A DNA stretch of 64,000 nucleotides, taken from contig NZ_JAUTDN010000032.1 in assembly GCF_030646155.1 (NCBI RefSeq), positions 1-64,000 of the forward strand. The letters run 5' to 3'. Below the pieces are notes generated by a model, which did no database searches, had not been told where the DNA came from, and worked only from the letters and a program-made list of their open reading frames with translations. The translations under genes and the position numbers were made by a program. This stretch comes from Conexibacter sp. CPCC 205762 (GTDB lineage: Bacteria; Actinomycetota; Thermoleophilia; Solirubrobacterales; Solirubrobacteraceae). Shown here piece after piece: positions 18,375 to 26,668 of the stretch. Positions within the stretch are counted from its first letter, which is position 1; each line of letters opens with the position of its first letter.

Positions 18375-19418
18375 ATGGCGCTCGCACAGGAGACAGAGGC
18401 GGCCGCGGTCGAGCGCTGGGGCGTCAGCGTGCTGATGCGCGCGGGCCTGCGGGCGGAGGCGGCCGGCGCCGTCTGCGCCAACCTCGCCTACGCCGAGGCG
18501 CGCGGGCTGCGCACGCACGGCTTCGTGCGGCTCGGCGTCTACCTCGAACGGATCGAGGCCGGCGGGATCGTCGTCGGCGCGCGGCCGCAGATCGTCCGCA
18601 ACGGCGGTGCGACGGCGGTCGTCGACTGCCACGACGGGCCGGGCGCGGTCGGCGGCGCGTACGCCGCCGAGCTGGCGATCCGGCTCGCCGGCGAGCACGG
18701 CGCCGGCTTCGTCGCCGGCCGCAACGCGAACCACTTCGGCGCCGCCGGCTGGTACGCGGAGACGATCGTCGAGGCGGGGATGGTCGGGCTCGTCGCCTGC
18801 AACACCGACGCGGTGATGGCGCCGCCGGCCGGCGGCAGACGCGTGCTTGGCACCAACCCGATCGCGATCGCCGTGCCGGGCGACGCGGGCGTCCGCCCGC
18901 TGCTCGACATGGCGACCAGCGGCGTCGCCTACGGCAAGCTGATCGTCGCCGCCGAGGAGGGCAGCGAGATCCCGCTCGACTGGGCGGTCGACGCCGCCGG
19001 CGCGCCGACGAGCGACCCGCGCGCCGGGCTCGACGGGGCGCTGCTGCCGGCGGCCGGGCCGAAGGGCTTCGGCCTGGCGTACATGATCGACATGCTGGCG
19101 GCGATGGGCGGGGCGCAGGTGAGCGCCGACGTCCACCCGCTCTACGGCGACAGGTCGATCCCGCAGGGGCTCGGCTTCGCGATGCTGGCGATCGACCCGG
19201 AGGCGCTGGAGGGCGCGCTGTTCGCGGCGCGCGTGAGGCGGCTCGCGGAGGCCGTCCGCTCCGCTGGCCGCGCCGGGCAGCCGGCGCCGCTGATCCCGGG
19301 CGAGCCCGAGGGCCGCTTCGCCGCCGAGCACGCCGGCCGCGCGCCGCTGCTGCCCGGCACCCGCCGCACGCTCGCCACAGTCGGCGAGCGCTACGGCGTG
19401 CCGTTCCCGCTGCTCTGA
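18375..19418 (+). CDS. LDH2/MDH2-family NAD(P)-dependent oxidoreductase
   Basis: A 347-aa member of the malate/L-lactate dehydrogenase type 2 family, which has a fold distinct from Rossmann dehydrogenases. Diagnostic stretches are RTHGFVRLGVY, GRNANHFGAAG (catalytic His), LGTNPIAIAVP and LLDMATSGVAYGK. Relatives reduce 2-oxo acids such as 2,3-diketo-gulonate, or oxidise ureidoglycolate or sulfolactate. With the lactonase and SDRs it suggests oxidative breakdown of a sugar or uronic-acid-like compound. It starts 1 bp after the preceding stop. Confidence 0.88.
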   Translation: MALAQETEAAAVERWGVSVLMRAGLRAEAAGAVCANLAYAEARGLRTHGFVRLGVYLERIEAGGIVVGARPQIVRNGGATAVVDCHDGPGAVGGAYAAELAIRLAGEHGAGFVAGRNANHFGAAGWYAETIVEAGMVGLVACNTDAVMAPPAGGRRVLGTNPIAIAVPGDAGVRPLLDMATSGVAYGKLIVAAEEGSEIPLDWAVDAAGAPTSDPRAGLDGALLPAAGPKGFGLAYMIDMLAAMGGAQVSADVHPLYGDRSIPQGLGFAMLAIDPEALEGALFAARVRRLAEAVRSAGRAGQPAPLIPGEPEGRFAAEHAGRAPLLPGTRRTLATVGERYGVPFPLL

Positions 19419-19440
19419 TCAATTAAGCGAGAGGAAGACG

Positions 19441-20151
19441 ATGGATGCAGGGAAGGGGCGCGTGGCGCTCGTGACCGGTGCTGCTTCGGGCATCGGCCGT
19501 GCGACGGCGCTGGAGCTGGCCGTGCGCGGGTGGGAGGTCGTCGGGCTGGACCGGGCCGCGGGCGAGGGCGTCGCCGTGACGGTCGACGTGACCGACACCG
19601 CTGCGGTCGCCGCGGCGGTGGCCGGGGTCGGCCGTGTCGATCTGCTCGCGAACGTCGCCGGGACCGGTTCGACGCAGAACGTGGTCGAGACGCCGCCGGA
19701 GCTGTGGGACGCGGTCTTCGCGGTGAACGTGAGAGGGATCTTCAACACCTGCCGGGCGGTGCTGCCGGGGATGGTGGAGCGGGGCGGCGGGGCGATCGTC
19801 AACGCGGCGTCGATCGCGGGGATGGTCGGGTTGAGGGACCGCGCGGCGTACTGCGCCTCCAAGGGCGCGGTGATCGCGCTGACGAAGGCGATGGCGATCG
19901 ACCACGTCGGTGACGGGATCCGGGTGAATTGCGTCTGCCCGGGGACGGTCGACACGCCGTGGGTGGGGCGGTTGCTGGAGCAGTCGGGCGATCCGGAGGC
20001 GATGCGGGCGGCGCTGGTCGCGCGGCAGCCGATGGGTCGGTTGGGCAGGGCTGAGGAGGTGGCGAAGGCGATCGCCTATCTCGCCTCCGACGATGCCGCC
20101 TTCGTCACCGGCACCGAGCTGGTGATCGACGGCGGCCTCGTCGCCGGATAA
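19441..20151 (+). CDS. short-chain dehydrogenase/reductase
   Basis: A 236-aa classical SDR with TGAASGIG, NVAGTG (an NNAG variant) and the active site YCASKGA. Asp at the end of beta-2 (GLDRAAGEG) fits NAD use. The length is slightly short because the segment after beta-2 is compact. GAGAGGAAG lies before the ATG. It is the second SDR of the locus and lies 22 bp after the LDH2-type gene and 27 bp before the second glycosidase-like gene, so it is probably co-transcribed. Substrate unknown. Confidence 0.9.
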   Translation: MDAGKGRVALVTGAASGIGRATALELAVRGWEVVGLDRAAGEGVAVTVDVTDTAAVAAAVAGVGRVDLLANVAGTGSTQNVVETPPELWDAVFAVNVRGIFNTCRAVLPGMVERGGGAIVNAASIAGMVGLRDRAAYCASKGAVIALTKAMAIDHVGDGIRVNCVCPGTVDTPWVGRLLEQSGDPEAMRAALVARQPMGRLGRAEEVAKAIAYLASDDAAFVTGTELVIDGGLVAG

Positions 20152-20178
20152 ATCGCAGCACGACAAGGAGGAGAGACC

Positions 20179-22314
20179 ATGTCGTTCCCGCTGTTCCGCA
20201 GCGCCGCGCTCGCGGCGCTGCTGGCGGCCGCCTGCGCGCAGAGCGCGTCCGCGGCCGCACCGAACCTGTCGCTGAGCAGCAACGGCGGCGCCGCGAGCGC
20301 CTCCAGCACGCTTGCCAGATACCCGCTCGCGAAGGCCGTCGACGGCGCGCGGCCCGTCAACCCCGACTTCGACTACTGGAACGACGGGACGCAGGGCGTC
20401 TACGGCGACTGGATCGCCGTCAGCTGGACGACCGCCCGCCAGATCGGCCACGTGACGCTGCGGATGCCGGTGCTGCCGAGACTGACCGCCGCGCAGCGGA
20501 CGATCGGCAGACTGACGCTGGAGTACCTCGACGGCGGCGGCTCCTGGAGAGCGGTCACGACGACCAACGGCCAGCCGAACCCGGTCGTCAACTGGGAGAC
20601 GCCGACCGCGGCCGACGGCAGCCAGATCAAGGAGCTCTACTTCGCGCCGGTCGCGACCAGATCGATCCGCGTCCGCTACGACGCCGGCAACAGCGACGGC
20701 TGGGTCTTCCTGGAGGAGCTGGAGACGTACGAGAGCAGCCAGCTGCAGGACTACGAGGAGTCGATCTCGTGGCTGCGCGGGGAAGCGCTGAGAGTCGTCA
20801 ACGGCGCGCGCCTGACCGGCGCCGGCGGCACGACGATCTTCGCGCCCGACGGCGTCGCCCACTACCAGGGCCAGTGGACGCGCGACTGGGAGTACGCGCT
20901 GGAGGGCTACCCGGAGTCGATGTCGGTCGGCGAGCAGCAGGCCGCGTTCAACTACTTGATCGCGACCCAGCGCGCCGACGGCCAGATCCCGACGCTCGTG
21001 ACGCCTGGCGGCGCGCCGATCTGGGGCCCGCACGGCGACGACACCGACAACGCGCAGTTCCTCGTCAAGGCGGCGTGGGAGATCTACAGATCGAGCGGCG
21101 ACATCAGCCACTTCAGAGCGAACGCGGCGAAGCTCGCGGCGGCGATGAACGGCGTCCCGCGCGATGCGACGACCGGCCTCGTCTGGATCGACCCGGCCAA
21201 CCCGCACTCCTCCTACGGCTTCACCGACTCGATCGTCAAGACCGGCAACGAGCTGTTCTGCTCGCTGCTCTACGTCGAGGCGTCGAAGCGGCTGGAGCAG
21301 CTCTACACGGCGGCGGGCGACAGCAGATCGGCGGCGACCTGGGCGGCGCGCGCGAGCAGCGTGCAGGCCGGCCTCGCGACGCTCTGGAACAGCACGACCG
21401 GCCTCTTCGACGCGACCTCGATCGCGCCGCGGCCCGACGTCTGGGGCAGCGCCTACGCGGTCGTGCTCGGGCTCGCGACGCCGACGCAGCAGGCGAGCAT
21501 CGCCAACTGGCTGAGAGCGCACTACGGCGAGGTCGTCGAGAACGGCCAGCTGCGCCACCTGCCCGGCGGCCTCTTCTGGAACGCGATCTTCGACCCGCTC
21601 GCGACCGCCGGCCAGTACCAGAACGGCGGTTTCTGGGGGACCGCGACCGGCTGGGCGGCGTACGCGCTCGCGACCGTCGACCCCGGCCTCGCGCGGCAGA
21701 CGGTGATCGACATGGCTCGCTACTACAGAGAGGTCGGCCCGTACGAGGCCTCGCGCGCCGCGACCGGCTACCTCGCCGTGCCGCAGTACGTCGCCAGCGT
21801 CACCGCGCCGCTGGCCCCGCTGCGACAGCTCGACGGCCCCGACCTGGCGCTGCCGGAGAACGGCGGCAGCGCCTCCGCCTCGTCGCTGCACCCGTCCGGC
21901 ACCTTCAGCGTCGGCGCGCTCACCAACGGCCGCCGCGACGGCACCGTCAACTACTGGAACGACGGCACCCAGGGCGTCTGGGGCGACTGGGCGAAGGTCG
22001 AGTGGAGAACGGCGAAGACGGTCTCGAAGGTCGTGCTGCGGATGCCGGTCGTGCCGTTCCTGACGGCCGCCCAGCGGACGATCGGCAGACTGACCGTGCA
22101 GTACTGGGACGGCAGCGCCTGGGTCGCGCCGAGAGCGCTCAGCGGCGAGGCCAACCCGGTTGTCAACTGGCTCGCGCCGACCGTCCACGACGGCAGAGCG
22201 GTCAAGACGTTCGCGATCGCCCCGGTCGCGACGACGGCCGTGCGGGTGCTGTTCGACGCCGGCAACGTCGACGGCTGGTCGTTCCTGGAGGAGCTGGAGG
22301 TCTACGGCGGCTGA
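20179..22314 (+). CDS. secreted glycosidase-like protein with two discoidin-type domains, paralogue of 9915-12065
   Basis: A 711-aa exported protein with AAGGAGGAG before the ATG. It has the same layout as its paralogue: signal peptide (about 1-25), discoidin domain (about 26-195), helical six-hairpin-type domain (about 200-550; WTRDWEYALEGYP, DNAQFLVKAAWEIY, IDPANPHSSYGFTDS) and a second discoidin domain (about 555-711). The two paralogues match along their whole length, so the duplication involved complete genes. They mark both ends of the locus. This one is the last gene of the operon and has no operator of its own. AGA arginine codons are abundant. It converges on the kinase gene, with 5 bp between stops. 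Confidence 0.75.
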   Translation: MSFPLFRSAALAALLAAACAQSASAAAPNLSLSSNGGAASASSTLARYPLAKAVDGARPVNPDFDYWNDGTQGVYGDWIAVSWTTARQIGHVTLRMPVLPRLTAAQRTIGRLTLEYLDGGGSWRAVTTTNGQPNPVVNWETPTAADGSQIKELYFAPVATRSIRVRYDAGNSDGWVFLEELETYESSQLQDYEESISWLRGEALRVVNGARLTGAGGTTIFAPDGVAHYQGQWTRDWEYALEGYPESMSVGEQQAAFNYLIATQRADGQIPTLVTPGGAPIWGPHGDDTDNAQFLVKAAWEIYRSSGDISHFRANAAKLAAAMNGVPRDATTGLVWIDPANPHSSYGFTDSIVKTGNELFCSLLYVEASKRLEQLYTAAGDSRSAATWAARASSVQAGLATLWNSTTGLFDATSIAPRPDVWGSAYAVVLGLATPTQQASIANWLRAHYGEVVENGQLRHLPGGLFWNAIFDPLATAGQYQNGGFWGTATGWAAYALATVDPGLARQTVIDMARYYREVGPYEASRAATGYLAVPQYVASVTAPLAPLRQLDGPDLALPENGGSASASSLHPSGTFSVGALTNGRRDGTVNYWNDGTQGVWGDWAKVEWRTAKTVSKVVLRMPVVPFLTAAQRTIGRLTVQYWDGSAWVAPRALSGEANPVVNWLAPTVHDGRAVKTFAIAPVATTAVRVLFDAGNVDGWSFLEELEVYGG

Positions 22315-22319
22315 GCGGC

Positions 22320-23978
22320 TCAGCCGGACGGGACGGTCGCCGTCACGGTCGTGCCCGCGCCGGGCGCGGAGGTGACCGTGACGCGGCCGTCGAGCAGCGC
22401 CATCCGCTCGCGCATGCCGAGCAGGCCGAAGCCGCTCGTGGCGGCGCCGGGGTCGAAGCCGGCGCCGTCGTCGAGCACGGCGACCTCGAGTCTGCCGCCG
22501 TGCTCGCGCACGGTCACCGCGACGCGGCTCGCGTCGGCGTGCTTGACGGCGTTCGTGAGCGCTTCCTGCACGAGCCGGTAGACCGCGTCCTCGACCTCGG
22601 TGCGGGGGCGCGGCGCCGCCTCGTCGGCGTCGTGCGCCAGCTCGACGTCCAGCTCGACGTCGAGGCCGGAGGTCGCGGTCACGCGCTCCGCCAGGCCCTC
22701 CAGCGCCGGCCGCAGGCCGAAGGCGTCGAGCGCGGCCGGGCGCAGGTCGGCGATCAGCCGCCGCAGGCCGGCGATCTCCGTGTCGATCTGCTCGATCGCG
22801 TCGCCGATCGCGCCGTGGACGCGCTCGAGGTCCTGCGAGCGGCGGGCGCCGGCCAGCAGCACCTTCAGGCCGGCCAGCTCCTGCAGCGTCTCGTCGTGCA
22901 GCTCGCGCGCCCACCGCTGGCGCTCCCGCTCGCTCGCCTCGATCGACCGCCGCAGCCCCTCGCTGGCGACCGTCTGCGCGGTCGCCACCGCGGTCGCGGC
23001 GGAGGCGGCGAAGCTCTCCAGCAGCCGCTCGTCCTCGCGCGTGAAGTGCTCGTCGCCGTCGCGGTCGAAGGCGCAGAGGACGCCGAGCGGCCGGCCGCGG
23101 AAGACGAGCGGCACGAGCAGGCCGCTGGTCGCGTCGAGCTGCTCGCCGAGCGCGAAGCGCAGCTCCGTGCGCGCGTCCGCGAGCGTCTGCGCGCGCCGCT
23201 CCAGCATCACCCTGCCGCTGACCGAGCCCTCGACCGGCACGCGCAGCCCGTCGAGCGACCCGGCGAGGCCGCCGGCGACCGTCGCGACCGCCAGCTCGTC
23301 GCCCTCTCTCAGCAGGATCAGCACGCCGCGCGCGTCGACCAGCGCCCGCGCGCGCTTCGCGATCAGCTCCAGCACGCGCTCCAGGTCGGTCTCGCCGCCG
23401 ACCGCGCGCGCGATCGCGGTCGTCGCGTCCATCGCCCTCAGCGCCTGCTCCAGCTCGTGGCGGCGGCGGTGCTCGCGCGTGTAGGAGCGGGCGTTGTCGA
23501 TCGCGATCGCGGCCCAGCCGGCGAGCAGCACGATCGCCTCCTCGTCGTCGGCGTCGAACGGGACGCCGCCGGCCTTCTCGGTCAGGTAGAGGTTGCCGAA
23601 CGCCTCGCCGCGGATCGTGATCGGGACGCCGAGGAAGCTGTGCATCGGCGGATGGCCGAGCGGGAAGCCGTACGAGCGCGGATGGTCGGAGACGTCGTCC
23701 AGCCGCAGCGGTCTCGGCTCCTCGATCAGCACGCCGAGGACGCCGCGGCCGCGCGGCAGGTCGCCGATCGCGGCGTGCTGCGCGGAGTCGATCCCGATGC
23801 TGAGGAAGCGCTCCAGCTCGGCGCGGCGCTCGTCGAGGATCCCCAGCGCGGCGTACCGCGCGCCGGTCAGCGCGCGCGCCTCGTCCAGCACGCGCTGCAG
23901 CAGCGTCTCCAGGTCCAGCTCCGCGACGACCGAGCGGCCGACGTCGAGGATCCGTCGCAGGCGTCGTTCGTCGAGCAT
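22320..23978 (-). CDS. GAF-GAF sensor histidine kinase, DevS/DosT-like
   Basis: A 552-aa soluble kinase. Two GAF domains occupy about 15-170 and 185-335; the first contains HPPMHSFLGVPITIRGE and FGNLYLTEK, typical of DevS/DosT GAF-A domains, which bind haem and sense O2, NO, CO or redox state. Haem binding here is not proven. HisKA_3 follows (phospho-acceptor His near 360 in ARELHDETLQEL) and then a HATPase domain (DDGAGFDPG, GFGLLGMRERM). No response regulator is adjacent, so the kinase is an orphan. It is divergent from cydA, which makes respiratory gas or redox control of the cytochrome bd operon a reasonable guess. Confidence 0.9.
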   Translation of the reverse strand: MLDERRLRRILDVGRSVVAELDLETLLQRVLDEARALTGARYAALGILDERRAELERFLSIGIDSAQHAAIGDLPRGRGVLGVLIEEPRPLRLDDVSDHPRSYGFPLGHPPMHSFLGVPITIRGEAFGNLYLTEKAGGVPFDADDEEAIVLLAGWAAIAIDNARSYTREHRRRHELEQALRAMDATTAIARAVGGETDLERVLELIAKRARALVDARGVLILLREGDELAVATVAGGLAGSLDGLRVPVEGSVSGRVMLERRAQTLADARTELRFALGEQLDATSGLLVPLVFRGRPLGVLCAFDRDGDEHFTREDERLLESFAASAATAVATAQTVASEGLRRSIEASERERQRWARELHDETLQELAGLKVLLAGARRSQDLERVHGAIGDAIEQIDTEIAGLRRLIADLRPAALDAFGLRPALEGLAERVTATSGLDVELDVELAHDADEAAPRPRTEVEDAVYRLVQEALTNAVKHADASRVAVTVREHGGRLEVAVLDDGAGFDPGAATSGFGLLGMRERMALLDGRVTVTSAPGAGTTVTATVPSG

Positions 23979-23989
23979 CGCTGACCGCG

Positions 23990-23995
23990 ATTCTA
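23990..23995 (-). promoter_or_regulatory. -10-like TAGAAT for the sensor kinase
   Basis: On the minus strand TAGAAT ends 11 nt before the kinase ATG at 23978, giving a predicted leader of only a few nucleotides. No Shine-Dalgarno sequence fits in that space. Confidence 0.4.
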
Positions 23996-24072
23996 CGAGC
24001 CTGCGCCGGCCTCCGTAGTCCGCCGCAAGCGCGACACGGTGTCGGGCGGATGGCAGCGCGCGGGCGCGCTCA

Positions 24073-24078
24073 TACCTT
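24073..24078 (+). promoter_or_regulatory. -10-like TACCTT for cydA, leaderless spacing
   Basis: TACCTT ends 7 nt before the cydA ATG at 24086, so the mRNA would begin at or next to the start codon. No recognisable -35 or Shine-Dalgarno sequence is seen, which leaves room for an activator. Confidence 0.4.
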
Positions 24079-24085
24079 GCAGCGC

Positions 24086-25510
24086 ATGACAGCCCTGGAG
24101 CTTGCCCGCCTGCAGTTCGGCATCACCACCCTCTTCCACTTCATCTTCGTCCCGATGTCGATCGGGCTCGTCTGGTGGGTCGCGTACTGCCAGACGCGCT
24201 GGTACCGCACGAGAGACGAGACCTACCTGCGGATGACGAGATTCTGGGGCAAGCTGATGCTCGTCTCGCTTGCAATCGGCGTCGTCACGGGCATCGTCCA
24301 GGAATTCCAGTTCGGCATGAACTGGTCGCAGTATTCGCGCTACGTCGGCGACATCTTCGGCGCGCCGCTGGCGATGGAGGGGCTGGCGACCTTCTTCCTC
24401 GAGTCGACCTTCCTCGGCCTGTGGCTGTTCGGCTGGGGCCGGCTGTCGCCGAAGGTCCACCTCGTCTCGATCTGGCTGCTGGCGATCGGCACCGTCATGT
24501 CGGCCTTCTTCATCCTCGCCGCCAACTCGTGGATGCAGCACCCGGTCGGCTACGTCCTCAACGAGGCGACCGGCCGCGCCGAGATGACCTCGATCTTCGC
24601 GGTGCTGACGAACTCGACGCTGCTCTACGCCTTCCCGCACACCGTCCTCGGCGCGATCACGACCGGCGGCATGGTCGTGCTCGGCGTCAGCGCCTGGCAG
24701 CTGCTGCGCGAGCGCCGCTCCGCCAGCGGCGGCGGCGACGCCGTCTGGGCCCGCTCGGCCAAGCAGGTGCTGCCGATCGTGCTCGTCGCGGCGCTCGGGA
24801 CGGCGCTCGCCGGCCACTTCCAGGGGATGCTGCTGGAGAAGCAGCAGCCGATGAAGATGGCCGCCGCCGAGGCGCAGTTCGAGACCGAGAAGCCGGCCGC
24901 CTTCTCGCTCTTCGCGACCGGCGACCTGGAGCACAACCCCGGTCACACGAACGTCGACATCCGCATACCGTACGCGCTCTCGTTCCTGGCGACCGGCTCG
25001 TTCACCGGCGAGGTCAAGGGCATCAACCAGATCCAGGCCGAGGAGGAGCAGAAGTACGGGCCGGGCGAGTACGCGCCGGTCGTCGGCGTCACCTACTGGA
25101 GCTTCCGCGCGATGGTCGGCGCCGGCTCGCTGATGATCCTCTTCACGCTGATCGGGGTGGTGCTGGCGCGGCGCAAGCGGCTGACGCGCACGAGCTGGTT
25201 CCTGAAGCTGGCACTGCCGTTCGTGCTGCTGCCGCCGATCGCGAACCTGAGCGGCTGGGTCTTCACCGAGATGGGCCGCCAGCCGTGGGTCGTCTACGGC
25301 CTGCTGCGGACCGACGACGCCAACTCGCCGCTCGTCAGCAGCGCCTCGCTGTGGATCACGCTGATCGGCTACACGCTCCTCTACGGCGTGCTCGCCGGCG
25401 TCGGCGGCTGGATCGCCGCGAAGGAGATCCGCCACGGCGCGGAGCCGCCCGAGTCGCAGCGGCCCGACGACGCGCCGCCCGTCCGCCCCGACCTCGCGCT
25501 GACGTACTAA
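24086..25510 (+). CDS. cydA: cytochrome bd ubiquinol oxidase subunit I
   Basis: A 474-aa membrane subunit. The ATG at 24086 gives the canonical N-terminus MTALELARLQFGITTLFHF with its haem-ligand His. Other conserved parts are FGMNWSQYSRYVGDIFGAPLAMEGL-type helix 3 residues, FPHTVLGAITTGG, and the quinol-side GRQPW motif (FTEMGRQPWVVYG). The Q-loop is of the short type. With CydB it oxidises quinol and reduces O2 to water without pumping protons, working at low oxygen or under NO or cyanide stress. It heads the cydABDC operon. Confidence 0.97.
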   Translation: MTALELARLQFGITTLFHFIFVPMSIGLVWWVAYCQTRWYRTRDETYLRMTRFWGKLMLVSLAIGVVTGIVQEFQFGMNWSQYSRYVGDIFGAPLAMEGLATFFLESTFLGLWLFGWGRLSPKVHLVSIWLLAIGTVMSAFFILAANSWMQHPVGYVLNEATGRAEMTSIFAVLTNSTLLYAFPHTVLGAITTGGMVVLGVSAWQLLRERRSASGGGDAVWARSAKQVLPIVLVAALGTALAGHFQGMLLEKQQPMKMAAAEAQFETEKPAAFSLFATGDLEHNPGHTNVDIRIPYALSFLATGSFTGEVKGINQIQAEEEQKYGPGEYAPVVGVTYWSFRAMVGAGSLMILFTLIGVVLARRKRLTRTSWFLKLALPFVLLPPIANLSGWVFTEMGRQPWVVYGLLRTDDANSPLVSSASLWITLIGYTLLYGVLAGVGGWIAAKEIRHGAEPPESQRPDDAPPVRPDLALTY

Positions 25511-25534
25511 GCCGCGTTCATAGGACCTTTCACC

Positions 25535-26662
25535 ATGGATCCCACCACGCTCGAAACGATCTGGTTCCTGCTGATCTGCATCCTCTGGATCGGCTACTTC
25601 GTGCTCGAAGGCTTTGACTTCGGCGTCGGCCTGCTGCTGCGCGCCGTCGGCCGCGACCGCGCCGAGCGGCGCATGCTGATGCACTCGATCGGCCCCTTCT
25701 GGGACGGCAACGAGGTCTGGCTGCTGGTCGCCGGCGGCGCCACCTTCGCCGCCTTCCCCGGCTGGTACGCCTCGCTCTTCTCCGGCGCCTACCTCGCGCT
25801 CTTCGTGATCCTCGTCGCGCTGATCTTCCGCGGCGTCGCGTTCGAGTTCTGGGGCAAGCACGACACGGCCCGCTGGCGCGGCACGTGGGAGTGGGCGCTG
25901 ATCCTCGGCTCGGCCGTGCCCGCGCTGCTGTGGGGCGTCGCCTGGGCCAACATCGTCCGCGGCCTGCCGCTCAACGCCGCGCACGACATGACCGGCACGT
26001 TCTTCGACCTGCTGACGCCGTACACGCTGCTCGGCGGCGTCGTCTCGCTGGCGCTGTTCACGCTCCACGGCGCGATCTTCCTGACGCTGCGGCTGTCCGA
26101 CACCGACGCCCCCGAGGCGCACGCGCGCGCCGAGGCGATCGCGAAGCGCGTGACGCCGGTAGCGCTGGTGGCCGTCGTCGCGTTCCTCGGCTGGACGCTC
26201 GCCGAGCAGGACGGCGTCGAGTGGTTCAGCGCGCTGCTGGCGGTCGGCGCGGCGGTGCTCGTCGGGGCGGTGATGGCGCTGCTGTCGCAGGGGAAGTTCG
26301 GGCTCGCCTTCGGCGTCTCGGCCGGCGCGATCGCGCTGACCTTCAGCGCGCTGTTCGCCGACCTGTTCCCGAACGCGCTGCCGTCGACCACCTCGGCCGC
26401 GAACGACCTGACGCTCGCCGCCGCCGCCTCGACGCCGTACACGCTGAAGGTGATGACGGTCGTGGCGGTGCTGCTCGTCCCGGTCGTGCTCGCCTACCAG
26501 GCGTGGACGTACTGGATCCTGCGCGCGCGGCTGGGCAAGGCGACCTTCGAGGAGGTCCGCAACCCGGTCGACCTGGTCGCGAGAATGACCGGCGGGACGC
26601 CCGGGGGCGGCGGGCCCGGCGCCGGCGGCTCGCTGCCGGGCGGCGCCGGCGGCGGGAGCTGA
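25535..26662 (+). CDS. cydB: cytochrome bd ubiquinol oxidase subunit II
   Basis: A 375-aa subunit with about 8-9 transmembrane helices. The N-terminus carries the CydB hallmark GYFVLEGFDFGVG and later GPFWDGNEVWLL. The C-terminal tail is Gly/Pro-rich (about the last 30 residues) and probably disordered. It starts 24 bp after cydA with AGGA about 9 nt before the ATG. It stabilises the di-haem site in CydA. The exporter gene cydD begins 6 bp downstream. Confidence 0.96.
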   Translation: MDPTTLETIWFLLICILWIGYFVLEGFDFGVGLLLRAVGRDRAERRMLMHSIGPFWDGNEVWLLVAGGATFAAFPGWYASLFSGAYLALFVILVALIFRGVAFEFWGKHDTARWRGTWEWALILGSAVPALLWGVAWANIVRGLPLNAAHDMTGTFFDLLTPYTLLGGVVSLALFTLHGAIFLTLRLSDTDAPEAHARAEAIAKRVTPVALVAVVAFLGWTLAEQDGVEWFSALLAVGAAVLVGAVMALLSQGKFGLAFGVSAGAIALTFSALFADLFPNALPSTTSAANDLTLAAAASTPYTLKVMTVVAVLLVPVVLAYQAWTYWILRARLGKATFEEVRNPVDLVARMTGGTPGGGGPGAGGSLPGGAGGGS

Positions 26663-26668
26663 TCGGCG

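Noticed and set aside
20769..23984. A plus-strand frame of about 1070 codons spanning the end of the second glycosidase-like gene and antisense to the kinase
   Set aside because: Both genes it overlaps have clear domains; this frame has none and runs across their stops.
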